Shown here piece by piece: positions 17,236 through 25,955 of a stretch of DNA of 52,845 nt. The translations under genes and the position numbers were made by a program. Source of the stretch: an uncultured Bacteroidales bacterium (GTDB lineage Bacteria; Bacteroidota; Bacteroidia; Bacteroidales; UBA932); the NCBI GenBank assembly GCA_905235445.1, contig CAJOLJ010000029.1, forward strand, positions 1 to 52,845, in the 5' to 3' direction. Within the stretch, counting starts at the first letter, position 1. Every line of letters starts with the position of its first letter. The notes below the pieces were generated by a model. It made no database searches and was not told the origin of the DNA. It was given only the letters and a program-made list of their open reading frames with translations.

Positions 17236-20200
17236 TTATCTAATCTTGATGACATTTTCCCCTCCCTTGAGGGTATATTCTTTCCCGCCCCAGACAAAGA
17301 CTCCGCCCACGGAAGCGGGAAGGTCGATCTTTGCCTCGATGCCGGTCCTTCCTTTCCTTTGGTAGGCAACCTTAATCTTTCCATCGGGATGTGGCATGGC
17401 CCCGCCTATTTTTTTGATGTCCCCAAGATGCGGGCAGACCCTCACCCTGCTGAACCGCACTCCGTCAGAGTCTATTCCCAGTACGGTGCGGAACAGCTCC
17501 ACATTGGGACTGGAACCCCAGGCATGGCAGTCGGAGCGGGAATTGTTTATGTCCGACATCTCGGCCCAGGTCGAAAGGCCCATCTCGAGGTTCCGCTTCC
17601 AGATATCCAGCCACTGCAGGTACTCATCCGCAAGGCCTGCCTTGATGAGGCCCTGGTGAAGGTAGAACTTGTAGTAGACGGAACAGGGAGCGAGGGTCGT
17701 GTCCGTAAGAAGTCTGCGGGCCATGGCCTTCGGGTCGGGGGCTATGCCGCAAAGAAGCGCAAGCGCCCCGGCATGCTGGGAGTAGTTGTCCTTCTCGATC
17801 CTGTCCGAAAACAGTCCCCTCTCCTCGGACCAGTAGGCCTTGATGATGGACTCGGACAGAGTACTGGCCTTGTCCGTGTACACTGTGGACAGGTAAGTGT
17901 TGCCCCTTTCAGATTCCATTTCAGCCATCAGCTGATAAGCATACAGGAGCTGCATGTCCATCAGGACAGAGCATCCGTCACCACCTTTGAGGGGGGCTCC
18001 GTAGTTCCAGGTAGGAACATCCACCCAGTCGGAGAAGTTCCATCCGGGCAGGTTGCGAAGCCTCCCGTCCTCGCCTTGATATCTCCCGAAGTACTCCATT
18101 ATCTGCTCCGCTCCGGGAAGGAGGTTCATGACGAAGGATGGGTCCGAGCCGTACATCATGTAGTCATGCAGGGCATAGACATAGCTCAGGGCATAGGGCT
18201 GGATGTACTGGGTGATGGTCGTGGGGTACCGGCTCTTGGTGATGCCGTCCGAGTTGCGGCTCTCGTCGGAGAGGGTCAGGAAGTTGCGCACGAGCCTTTC
18301 GTCACCGCTGTTGAAAAGAGTCACGAGCGCCTGTATCCTGGTATCCCCGAGATACTGCAACTGCTCATAGTAGGGGCAGTCCATGTAGGTCTCGGTGGCG
18401 CACAGCCTGGCGGTTCTCCATCCTGTCGAAAGCACGTCCTGCAGGAACTTGTCATCGGTATCGAGAGATGCCTCCATAGTGAAAGGATAGCCCGTGAACA
18501 CGCCGCCGATGTCTTCTATGGTAAGAGGATCGGATGCGGTCTCGACCTGCACCCTCACATATCTCCAGGTCCTCCAGGCCAGTGTGGAGAACTCCTGTCC
18601 CTCCGTACCATCCGGCAGTATCACGTCTTCCCTTCCAATGAATATCTTACCCTCCACCTCGTTTCTGTTGCCCTTGCCAACGGTCCTGGGGACCAGCGCG
18701 AAGGACCTGTGCTCCTGGGGGATTGTCGCAAGCACGGAGTCGGGGATTTGAGAGAGGGGTTCGTCCGAAGGGATGTACAGGGACTCGGCATAACCCACGG
18801 ATACCTTCGCTCCCTTTCCTCCGCCGAGTTTCATCTTGAAGTAGGCGTTCGTCAGCTCTCCCTGGTCAAGGAGCATCTCGGCCTTCGTATTGGCGGGGAC
18901 TCTGAGAGCCACCTCTTTTGCGGGGAACCCTGAGGGGGTGGGGAGAGTTGAGGAGCGAAGTGATGAGAACCTTATCGGAGTAAGTTCCATCTGGGGAAGG
19001 GTGGACGGAATGAGGTTGTGTCCGTCGGCCTGGTCGGGGGACATCACGTTCTTTGGCTGTCCCCCTCTTCCTTCGACGGCCCCCATCCAGCCTTCCGTGG
19101 AATAATCCTCCTTGTACCAGTCCCTGATGTGAAGGGCCATGTCCACCCTCTCCCCGGGGCCCGCCACATAGTAGCCCTGCACTATGGGAGAGACGGGGGA
19201 ATAACCCTCGTCCTTTATGCATTTCCAGGTTTTGTCCGTGTAAAGGTCCGATGCGGCACCCTCTCCCTGCAGCAGGAATCCCACTGACACGGACACCTGT
19301 GAATCCGGTTTGAGCGCCCCCTCATGATAGAGAAGAGCCGAGACGGCATTCTTCCCTGCGTGAAGATAAGGGGCAAGGTCCACAGTCTCGTAATTCCAGT
19401 GGGTGGCATCCCCCTTGGCGGGACCCAGGGACACAAGTATTCCGTTCACATAGAGTTTATAGCGGTTATCCCCCGTGACATGGACAGGATATTCGGTGGG
19501 GACGGACGGAAGGGTCACGTCTTTCCTGAAACAGTATACGCCGTAGCCACTGGGGTCGGTCCCGGGGACGCTTATCCACCTTGCTCTCCAGAAGTCCCCG
19601 AAAAGGTCCGCTTCCCCCTTGTCCGGTGATGGGGGAAGAACGGTACTTTCCCTCTTGTAGCGGAAAAACTCTTCCATCAGCTCGACTTTCTCCCTGTTGG
19701 GCTGGGATATGAGCGATGTCCCGTCCTTGAAGAACATTACGTTCGGGCCTTCGGGGGCATACTCGGGCCACCTGGGCAGACCTTCCGAGTTCGGGTCCCC
19801 GTACTTGACGAAATTGCTCCAGTACGCTATCATGGCATCGGACACTTTCTTTTCCGAAGGAGAGAACGGCACCCATGGGTGCCCGAACACGTAGGGCAGT
19901 TCCGTCGCATGGTTCGCCCCACGTGGTTTGGGGGCGCCGGGCCTGCTGAAGAGCGGCCTTTCTGGGTCGAACTGGTCGAAGTAGTACATGAAAACCCTTC
20001 CCTTGCCGGTCTTTTTCTGGAGGTTGGCCCAGGCATAGGTAGGCCAGGCGAAGGCTGTCTCACGGAAGAGGTCGCTCAGGGCATCGAAGGTCTGGGCATC
20101 CGTCTTTGCGGGATACTGCGAGAGTATCCTGTCCGCAAAGGGTCCGTAGGCCTTTCTGACGAGGACCTCATACTCCCTCACCGTGGCAGGACGGCAGAAC

Positions 20201-21207
20201 ATGGCTCCCTCGTCGGAGTTGGTCCCTATGAGGATGTCCACGTCATTGTAATTTCCCTGCTCATACATCTTGTACTGGTCATCTGGGAGGACATATCCGT
20301 CAACCGTGGGCCAGAACCCGCCCACTCCCGTGGAGATGGCATCCCCGACCCATTTGTCCCAGTGGGTCTTTCGCATCTCGGACAGAGAGGACACGCCGAT
20401 CCTTCTCATGAAGGCCTCCCCGAACTTCTCGGAGCCCCTTAGGTCACGGATGCCGTTATTGTCAACCCTTACGCTGTCGACGGGACAGAAAGACCCGCCG
20501 CTTTCAGATATGGCTCCCCTGAAAAGGCCTTTCGCCAGAGGGGAGGCGCACAGCATGCTTACCGCAATCGCCCCTGCCGACTCTCCCATTATGGTGACCT
20601 TGGACGGGTCACCGCCAAAGGCAGTGATATTGTCTTTCACCCACTTCAGGGCCTCTATCATGTCAAGCAGGCCGTAATTCCCGGAAATGCCTCTTTCACT
20701 CTCCCGGGAAAGTTCCCCGGTGGAGAGGAACCCCAGGGCCCCGGTCCGGTAGCTTATGCTCACGAAGACTATCCCGTTCCTGGCGAAGTTGTCCCCTTCA
20801 TTTGAGTTGGCATCACCCGTTATGAACCCTCCGCCATGTATCCAGACAAGGACGGGAAGGCCCTCCCCCTTCCTGGAAGCCGGTGTTATGACGTTGAGAT
20901 ACAGGCAGTCCTCGGACACGTTGGGTTCCGGGGCACCGGGCCAACGCATCGCCTGCTGGGGAGGCATGGCTCCAAAGTCCACGGCACGTAGGACCCCGTC
21001 CCACTTCTTGAGGGGGACTGGTGCCTTCCAGCGGAGTTCTCCTACGGGAGGCTCCGCAAAAGGTATGGCGTTAAAGTATCCAAGACCGTTCTTTTCGAAC
21101 CCCTGGACCGTCCCCGCTTTCACATCGGTACGGGTAAGGGGCTGGGAGAACACACACAGAGCTGTCGCAAGGAGCAGCGCGAAAGAGGAAAACAGGGCCT
21201 TTTTCAT
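17236..21207 (-). CDS. Type B carboxylesterase fused to a GH78-like alpha-L-rhamnosidase
   Basis: 1323 residues with a signal peptide (to about 22). Residues about 25-525 are a full type B carboxylesterase: oxyanion HGGGF at about 124-128, nucleophile Ser210 in GESAGA, Glu333 in NSDEGA, His433 in GANHATELPYVFG. Residues about 540-1323 look like a complete GH78-type rhamnosidase: N-terminal beta-sandwich (FWRARWIS, FRKDVTL, LYVNGILVSLGPAKGD), then the (alpha/alpha)6 barrel with MDCPYYEQLQYLGDTR at about 941-956. This differs from the usual DCPxRxERLGWTGD form, so specificity may differ. The enzyme could deacylate and derhamnosylate one substrate. It is co-oriented with the MBL-fold gene. Confidence 0.88.
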   Translation of the reverse strand: MKKALFSSFALLLATALCVFSQPLTRTDVKAGTVQGFEKNGLGYFNAIPFAEPPVGELRWKAPVPLKKWDGVLRAVDFGAMPPQQAMRWPGAPEPNVSEDCLYLNVITPASRKGEGLPVLVWIHGGGFITGDANSNEGDNFARNGIVFVSISYRTGALGFLSTGELSRESERGISGNYGLLDMIEALKWVKDNITAFGGDPSKVTIMGESAGAIAVSMLCASPLAKGLFRGAISESGGSFCPVDSVRVDNNGIRDLRGSEKFGEAFMRRIGVSSLSEMRKTHWDKWVGDAISTGVGGFWPTVDGYVLPDDQYKMYEQGNYNDVDILIGTNSDEGAMFCRPATVREYEVLVRKAYGPFADRILSQYPAKTDAQTFDALSDLFRETAFAWPTYAWANLQKKTGKGRVFMYYFDQFDPERPLFSRPGAPKPRGANHATELPYVFGHPWVPFSPSEKKVSDAMIAYWSNFVKYGDPNSEGLPRWPEYAPEGPNVMFFKDGTSLISQPNREKVELMEEFFRYKRESTVLPPSPDKGEADLFGDFWRARWISVPGTDPSGYGVYCFRKDVTLPSVPTEYPVHVTGDNRYKLYVNGILVSLGPAKGDATHWNYETVDLAPYLHAGKNAVSALLYHEGALKPDSQVSVSVGFLLQGEGAASDLYTDKTWKCIKDEGYSPVSPIVQGYYVAGPGERVDMALHIRDWYKEDYSTEGWMGAVEGRGGQPKNVMSPDQADGHNLIPSTLPQMELTPIRFSSLRSSTLPTPSGFPAKEVALRVPANTKAEMLLDQGELTNAYFKMKLGGGKGAKVSVGYAESLYIPSDEPLSQIPDSVLATIPQEHRSFALVPRTVGKGNRNEVEGKIFIGREDVILPDGTEGQEFSTLAWRTWRYVRVQVETASDPLTIEDIGGVFTGYPFTMEASLDTDDKFLQDVLSTGWRTARLCATETYMDCPYYEQLQYLGDTRIQALVTLFNSGDERLVRNFLTLSDESRNSDGITKSRYPTTITQYIQPYALSYVYALHDYMMYGSDPSFVMNLLPGAEQIMEYFGRYQGEDGRLRNLPGWNFSDWVDVPTWNYGAPLKGGDGCSVLMDMQLLYAYQLMAEMESERGNTYLSTVYTDKASTLSESIIKAYWSEERGLFSDRIEKDNYSQHAGALALLCGIAPDPKAMARRLLTDTTLAPCSVYYKFYLHQGLIKAGLADEYLQWLDIWKRNLEMGLSTWAEMSDINNSRSDCHAWGSSPNVELFRTVLGIDSDGVRFSRVRVCPHLGDIKKIGGAMPHPDGKIKVAYQRKGRTGIEAKIDLPASVGGVFVWGGKEYTLKGGENVIKIR

Positions 21208-21777
21208 GGATTGAGGTATTGATTCATTTGGTGGTGCTTGGAGAAGGCGGGGTATTTGCCGAGATGAGGTTGCGTTTTTTCAGGAATTCTTTCCAGATGG
21301 TGTCCCCCTCATACTTGGCCACGAAAATACAGTCGTTCCGTAGTAGGTAAAGGACTTCGGATTAGAGGATGAGCACCCACATCTGCCTTTCATCCAGACC
21401 CCGTCAACACAGATGGCGAAAACACTCTCACTCCTCGTTGATAGCCCAATGGTCCACGTCCGTTTCCGTGGTCAAAGTTACTGCTTTTATTTAACACTCT
21501 GAATATGGATATGTACCCCACTGAACATTTCTTTCGTTATATCTTGTAGGTAACGAAGCCTAATATGGTTTCGATACCGGCGGACAGCCAAATCTTCGTG
21601 TTATGGACATATTTCGGCCTGCCACCATGCCTATTTGAGGGAAAAGGTGACAGCTGAACGGAAAAAGATGTCCGATTTTGTTATTTTTGCACTTTATAAA
21701 AATCCCCATCCGCCATGAGGGGATGGAAGGACCGCATAAAGCACATAACCAAAACTCAACACCCTATTTTTTTCAGG
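21208..21777. other. Intergenic region with glpA promoter element
   Basis: No intact gene. A minus-strand open run at about 21235-21360 ends CIFVAKYEGDTIWKEFLKKR plus 13 more residues and a stop; it looks like a lost 3' end of unknown family. TATTTTTG at 21682-21689 matches the -7 consensus TAnnTTTG and stands 88 bp before glpA; I see no good -33 TTTG at the expected distance. Confidence 0.45.
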
Positions 21778-23349
21778 ATGAACAACAATTCCAAGGAATA
21801 TGATGTCATAATCATAGGAGGAGGCGTAACAGGGGCCGGTACAGCCAGGGACTGCGCACTGAGGGGACTGAGGACCCTTCTGGTGGAGAGGGGCGACTTC
21901 GCAGACGGAGCGTCCGGACGCAACCACGGCCTGCTGCACAGCGGGGCCAGGTACGCAGTATCCGACACCGAGTCCGCCAGGGAGTGCATCGAGGAGAACA
22001 TGATTATCCGCAAAATCGCCTCCAGTTGCGTCGACCCCTGCGGAGGTCTCTTCATAACCCTCCCCGAGGACGGGGACGATTTCAGAAAGACTTTCCTCAC
22101 CAGTTGCGAAGCTGCGGGAATCGAGGCAAGGGAGATAGATCCGAAGGAGGCCCTCATCATGGAGCCGTCCGTCAACCCCGACATCACGGGGGCGGTAGTG
22201 GTTCCCGATGCCTCGGTGGACCCTTTCCGCCTCAATGCCCTGAACATTCTGGATGCCCGCCTCCACGGGGCGGAGGTTCTCACCTACCACAGGGTCGAGA
22301 GCTTCATCATGGAGGGAAACAGGGTAATGGGAATCAAGGTGCTGGATACCCTTTCAAATGAACGCAAGGAATACAGGGCACAGGTGACCGTCAATGCCGC
22401 GGGAATCTGGGGCCAGGTCATAGCGCAGATGGCAGGATGCAAGATAACCATGTTCCCTGCCAAAGGCTCCCTCCTCGTGTTCGGTCACAGGGTGAACAGG
22501 ATGGTGCTGAACCGTTGCCGCAAGCCTTCCAATGCTGACATCCTGGTTCCCGGGGATGTCGTGACAGTCATAGGCACCACCTCCTCGAGAGTCCCCATAT
22601 CGGAGTGCGACAACCTCACCGTAACCCCTGACGAAGTGGATATTCTCCTCAAGGGTGCGTACCAACTCTCCCCGACCCTCTCTTCCACGAGACTCCTTCG
22701 TGGCTACAGCGGGGTGCGACCCCTCGTCGCCGACGACAGCGACCCCGACGGCAGGAACATCAGCCGTGGCATCGTCCTCCTGGACCATGCCAAGAGAGAT
22801 GGCGTGGAAGGGTTCATAACGATAACCGGCGGAAAGATGACGACTTACCGCCTGATGGGGGAAGTCACCACCGACCTCATCTGCACCAAGCTCGGGGTGG
22901 AGGCTGAGTGCACCACCGACACCACGCCCCTTCCCGGGGCGGACCGTCCCGATGACCCGGGCCACAAAGCCCCCATGCCAAGAAAAGCAGCCGGGGGACG
23001 TTACGGCACCCTTGCCCAGCAGATGGCGATCGAGTCCGGGGACAGCGTAGTGTGCGAATGCGAGCAGGTATCCCGCGAGGAAATGGAATATGCGGTAAGG
23101 AACCTGGACGTAAAAACGATAGATGACCTTCGCCGCCGTACCCGCGTGGGGATGGGCGTCTGCCAGGGGACCCTCTGCGCAAGACGTGCAGCCAAGGTCC
23201 TGTGCGAACTATTCGGCACTCCCGAGAAAGAAGAACAGCTCCTGAGGCAGAATCTGAGGGAAAGATGGAAGGGGATGATTCCCGTATGCTGGGGAGAGAC
23301 CCTTCGCCAGGCGGAACTCATGAGAAAAACCTACGGCCATGAAATTTGA
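21778..23349 (+). CDS. glpA: Anaerobic glycerol-3-phosphate dehydrogenase subunit A
   Basis: 523 residues from the ATG at 21778; the upstream ATG at 21715 is in frame but lacks family similarity. The N-terminal FAD dinucleotide motif is VIIIGGGVTGAGTARDCALR, then ASGRNHGLLHSGARY of the GlpA/GlpD family. At the C-terminus, about 430-485, is a BFD-like [2Fe-2S] domain with CECEQVS and GMGVCQGTLC. It oxidises glycerol-3-phosphate to dihydroxyacetone phosphate, passing electrons through GlpBC to menaquinone. Its stop overlaps the glpB start by 11 bp, so it is the first gene of a translationally coupled operon. Confidence 0.93.
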   Translation: MNNNSKEYDVIIIGGGVTGAGTARDCALRGLRTLLVERGDFADGASGRNHGLLHSGARYAVSDTESARECIEENMIIRKIASSCVDPCGGLFITLPEDGDDFRKTFLTSCEAAGIEAREIDPKEALIMEPSVNPDITGAVVVPDASVDPFRLNALNILDARLHGAEVLTYHRVESFIMEGNRVMGIKVLDTLSNERKEYRAQVTVNAAGIWGQVIAQMAGCKITMFPAKGSLLVFGHRVNRMVLNRCRKPSNADILVPGDVVTVIGTTSSRVPISECDNLTVTPDEVDILLKGAYQLSPTLSSTRLLRGYSGVRPLVADDSDPDGRNISRGIVLLDHAKRDGVEGFITITGGKMTTYRLMGEVTTDLICTKLGVEAECTTDTTPLPGADRPDDPGHKAPMPRKAAGGRYGTLAQQMAIESGDSVVCECEQVSREEMEYAVRNLDVKTIDDLRRRTRVGMGVCQGTLCARRAAKVLCELFGTPEKEEQLLRQNLRERWKGMIPVCWGETLRQAELMRKTYGHEI

Positions 23350-23887
23350 CGCTATAATTATGGGCGGCGGCCTTAGCGGCCTCACTGCCGGAGTCTCCCT
23401 CCTCAAGGGAGGACTCAAAGTCGCCATAATATCGGGAGGGCTCAGCATCCACAAGACTTCACGCTCGGAGTTCATTAAGGGGGGCGGGACTTTCCTTCTT
23501 GGTGACAGTGTAACCGACGGGGTCTTCGATGGCGATACCCTTTCTCTGGTCCACACCCAGAACTTCGGTACCACACCTCTCGTGGCCAGGCACTTCATCC
23601 TCGCAACCGGGAAGTTCGCATCGGGAGGGCTCGCCTCCACTGACAGGGAGATTTACGAACCCATCTTCGGGTGCGACGTGCAGTATGACCCGGACCGCAG
23701 CCACTGGTGTGACCCCGATTTCTTCGCCCCGCAGCCCTTCGAGCGGTTCGGCGTAATCACCGACACGGACGGGAGGGTGAAAATCGGCGGCAGGACCATC
23801 AGCAATCTATTCGCTGTCGGGGAGGTCCTCTGCGGGACTCCCGACATAATCCAATCAGCTCTTGACGTATGCAAACAGATACTCTGA
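23339..23887 (+). CDS. glpB: Short (internally deleted) glycerol-3-phosphate dehydrogenase subunit B
   Basis: Only 182 residues, against about 420 in the well-known GlpB. The N-terminus (MKFDAIIMGGGLSGLTAGVS) and C-terminus (FILATGKFASGGLAS, YEPIFG, FFAPQPFERFGVITD, NLFAVGEVLCG) match GlpB well. The central roughly 240 residues are missing in frame, with the join near residue 40-50. Overlaps with glpA (11 bp) and glpC (19 bp) are kept, so it is probably translated. It is either a naturally compact form or a deletion that impairs the flavin site. In the complex GlpB links GlpA to the membrane-associated GlpC. Confidence 0.85.
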   Translation: MKFDAIIMGGGLSGLTAGVSLLKGGLKVAIISGGLSIHKTSRSEFIKGGGTFLLGDSVTDGVFDGDTLSLVHTQNFGTTPLVARHFILATGKFASGGLASTDREIYEPIFGCDVQYDPDRSHWCDPDFFAPQPFERFGVITDTDGRVKIGGRTISNLFAVGEVLCGTPDIIQSALDVCKQIL

Positions 23888-25094
23888 ACCCCGGCCTTAG
23901 CCTGGAACACTGCCTGAAGTGCAGCCTGTGCGTGGACGTATGCCCGATGAAGGCCGTGAATCCAATCTATCCCGGACCCAAGCAGGCGGGCCCGGACGAG
24001 GAGCGCTACCGCATACGCAGCCCTTATTTCTATGACTATCTGCTCAAGTACTGCCTCAACTGCAAACGTTGCGAAGTGGCATGCCCTTCCAATGTGAAAA
24101 TTGCGGATATCATCCAGAGGGCCAAACTATCTTCCGGCAAGTCATCCCGACCCCTGAGGGATTTCATGCTGGCAAGCACCGACTTTGTCGGGACGATGGC
24201 ATCCCCTTTCGCCCCCATCGTCAATCCCATCCTTTCCACGAAACTGGCCAAGGGCGCGATGGACGCCCTCATGGGTGTTGACCACCGAAGGACCTTCCCC
24301 GCCTACAGCGCCAAGAAGTTCACGACCAAGATGAAGGGCATCCCGCAGGACTCTTTCACAAGGAGGATAACGTATTTTCATGGATGCTACGTCCAGTACA
24401 ACTTCCCTTCCCTGGGAGAGGACCTTGTGAGGGTCATGAATGCATGCGGGGTCGGGGTTGACATTCTCAGGGATGAGAAATGCTGCGGCGTCGCCATGAT
24501 GGCGAACGGGTTCAAGGGAAAATCCATGTCCATGGCAAAGCACAATATTCGGATGCGGCATCCGCAGGAAGGACCATCCTCACCACCAGTTCCACTTGTA
24601 CCTTCACCATGAGGGAAGAGTACAACCACGTCCTTGGTCTGGATACTTCACCCTATAAGGATAATCTGATGCTGGCCACGAGATGGCTGTACGAGGAAAT
24701 CGAGGCCGGTCGCATCAAACTTGCCTTCAAGGAAGGGATACAGAGGAAGATCGCCTACCATACCGCATGCCATATGCAGAAACTGGGTTGGCAGCTCTTC
24801 TCAATTGAGATACTCAGGATGATACCGGGACTGGAGACCGTCATCCTCGACCAGGAATGCTGCGGCATCTCGGGGACATTCGGGTTCAAGAAAGAGAACT
24901 ACGACTTCTCGCAGGCCATATCCTCCAAGCTTGCAGCCAACATCGAGGAGGCAGGGGTGAGCGAAGTCTGCACCGACTGTGAAACCTGCAAGTGGCAAAT
25001 CGAGATGACCTGCCACGTTAAGGTCCTGAACCCCATCACGATTCTGGCACAGAGCCTAGACATTGAGAAGACAAGGGAACTGAATAAGTTCTAG
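23869..25094 (+). CDS. glpC: Anaerobic glycerol-3-phosphate dehydrogenase subunit C, frameshifted
   Basis: Two frames together make one GlpC of about 408 residues. The first (23869-24612) has two 4Fe-4S motifs, CLKCSLCVDVCP and CLNCKRCEVACP, and the first CCG motif (EKCCGVAMMANG). The second, from about 24560 to 25094, continues with AGRTILTTSSTCTFTMREEY, the HTACH motif, the second CCG (QECCGISGTFG) and TDCETCKWQIE. A loss of one base within 24550-24564 explains the change. That stretch is a palindrome, CGGATGC-G-GCATCCG, so either a replication slip or an assembly error is plausible. It is the electron-carrying subunit towards menaquinone. Confidence 0.9.
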
Positions 25095-25110
25095 GACACT
25101 CTTCTTTGCT

Positions 25111-25242
25111 TTAGCGCCGAACGAGCATATCGCCATCCTCTATGAGGTGAGCAGTGCCCCTTATGTGGCCGATGCCACCATCTCGTTCACCGTAGAAAGT
25201 GGCACGCCCGACAACACCCCCTGCACGCTGGTCTATCCGTAA
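25111..25242 (+). pseudogene. 3' fragment of an unknown (probably secreted) protein
   Basis: An open run without a start reads APNEHIAILYEVSSAPYVAD, then ATISFTVESGTPDN and CTLVYP-stop. Strand-rich, with Thr/Ser and Pro, it resembles the C-terminal beta domain of a Bacteroidota lipoprotein. It begins right after glpC, so a deletion probably removed the rest. No family is assigned. Confidence 0.4.
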
Positions 25243-25272
25243 AAGAAAAAGCCTCCGAATCTCCCGGAGGCC
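25241..25272 (-). terminator. Terminator for the DUF2442 gene
   Basis: GCCTCCG (25251-25257) pairs with CGGAGGC (25265-25271). On the minus strand the hairpin is followed by TTTTTCTTTT, 36 bp beyond the stop at 25308. It may also stop transcripts arriving from glpC on the other strand. Confidence 0.7.
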
Positions 25273-25307
25273 GATTTCAATATGTACACTGGAGAAAATC
25301 CGGATAA

Positions 25308-25553
25308 TTAATATCTTAGGACGTCTTTTACCGAATAAATCCGGCTGATGGCGTCGAAAGAGAAATACTGGTCGTCCATAATCAAATAGTCCTCCCGCTG
25401 GGCTTTGGTGAGCCGCTTAACATCGGGAAACATAGATACGGGGACAATCACGATACGGCCATCTGTAAGGTAGAAGGCCATGCATCCGCGTTTTACACTG
25501 AAATCAATCTTCTTAATTCCAAGTGTTGTGTCTCTGTATTTGCACAAAGGCAT
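25308..25553 (-). CDS. DUF2442 domain protein
   Basis: 81 residues from the ATG at 25553, which is preceded by GGGAAG at a good ribosome-binding distance. Longer in-frame reading to 25607 needs a TTG start. The body, FYLTDGRIVIVPVSMFPDVK followed by RLTKAQREDYLIMDD and AISRIYSVKDVLRY, fits DUF2442, a small domain often found as the partner of DUF4160 in toxin-antitoxin-like pairs. Immediately upstream an overlapping frame (MDIIEGKGADLCPSFYKLG) could be a partner remnant, but I cannot identify it. Function is unknown. Confidence 0.65.
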   Translation of the reverse strand: MPLCKYRDTTLGIKKIDFSVKRGCMAFYLTDGRIVIVPVSMFPDVKRLTKAQREDYLIMDDQYFSFDAISRIYSVKDVLRY

Positions 25554-25741
25554 GCGACTTCCCAAGTTTGTAGAAAGAAGGGCATAAATCTGCACCCTTT
25601 CCCTCAATAATATCCATCAGCCCACTCTTTCGGTCTTATTATCTGAGGAACATGGCAGTATGTCAAAATGTATATTTATTACATAATTATTCAACAAATC
25701 GTTTTATTTCAAGTTTTTACATAAATTTTTCAACAAAGGTG

Positions 25742-25771
25742 TTTGAAGTGAAAATTTAATTCCTACCTTTG
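25742..25771 (+). promoter_or_regulatory. Bacteroidota promoter of the dap operon
   Basis: TTTG (25742-25745), an 18-bp spacer and TACCTTTG (25764-25771) match the primary-sigma consensus of this phylum. Transcription would begin about 25777, leaving a leader of about 180 nt before dapE. Confidence 0.7.
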
Positions 25772-25797
25772 CTCCTAGAAAAAATATTCCAAAAGTT

Positions 25798-25836
25798 ATG
25801 AATATGCAGAAAATAAAGCACGCCTCGAAGAGCTAA
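25798..25836 (+). CDS. Candidate lysine-containing leader peptide
   Basis: A 12-codon frame, MNMQKIKHASKS, lies in the dap leader; three of twelve codons are Lys. Its end overlaps a possible 6-bp stem (GCCTCG 25822-25827 with a CGAGGC match about 15 nt on). This arrangement resembles amino-acid leader peptides that sense charged tRNA. There is no obvious ribosome-binding site and no strong terminator hairpin before dapE, so it may be chance. Confidence 0.25.
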   Translation: MNMQKIKHASKS

Positions 25837-25955
25837 AACCGACGAGGCACCCTTCAGGGCCCATCCCAGCGAAGACAGGTCCAGGACAGTGCTCCATGCC
25901 CCAGTAAGGCAAAATCAAGATGTGCATATTAACATAACTCCCCCACCCCCTTTTC

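Noticed and set aside
17233..18933. 566-codon plus-strand open frame
   Set aside because: It lies opposite the esterase/GH78 fusion, whose domains are unmistakable on the minus strand. The plus frame is a consequence of high GC codon bias and shows no family motif.
24540..24570. Programmed frameshift in glpC
   Set aside because: No slippery heptamer or downstream pseudoknot-like element. A single-base loss within a palindrome explains it.
25772..25955. Lysine riboswitch in the dap leader
   Set aside because: The leader is too short and lacks recognisable conserved elements of the lysine aptamer. Only a leader-peptide possibility remains.
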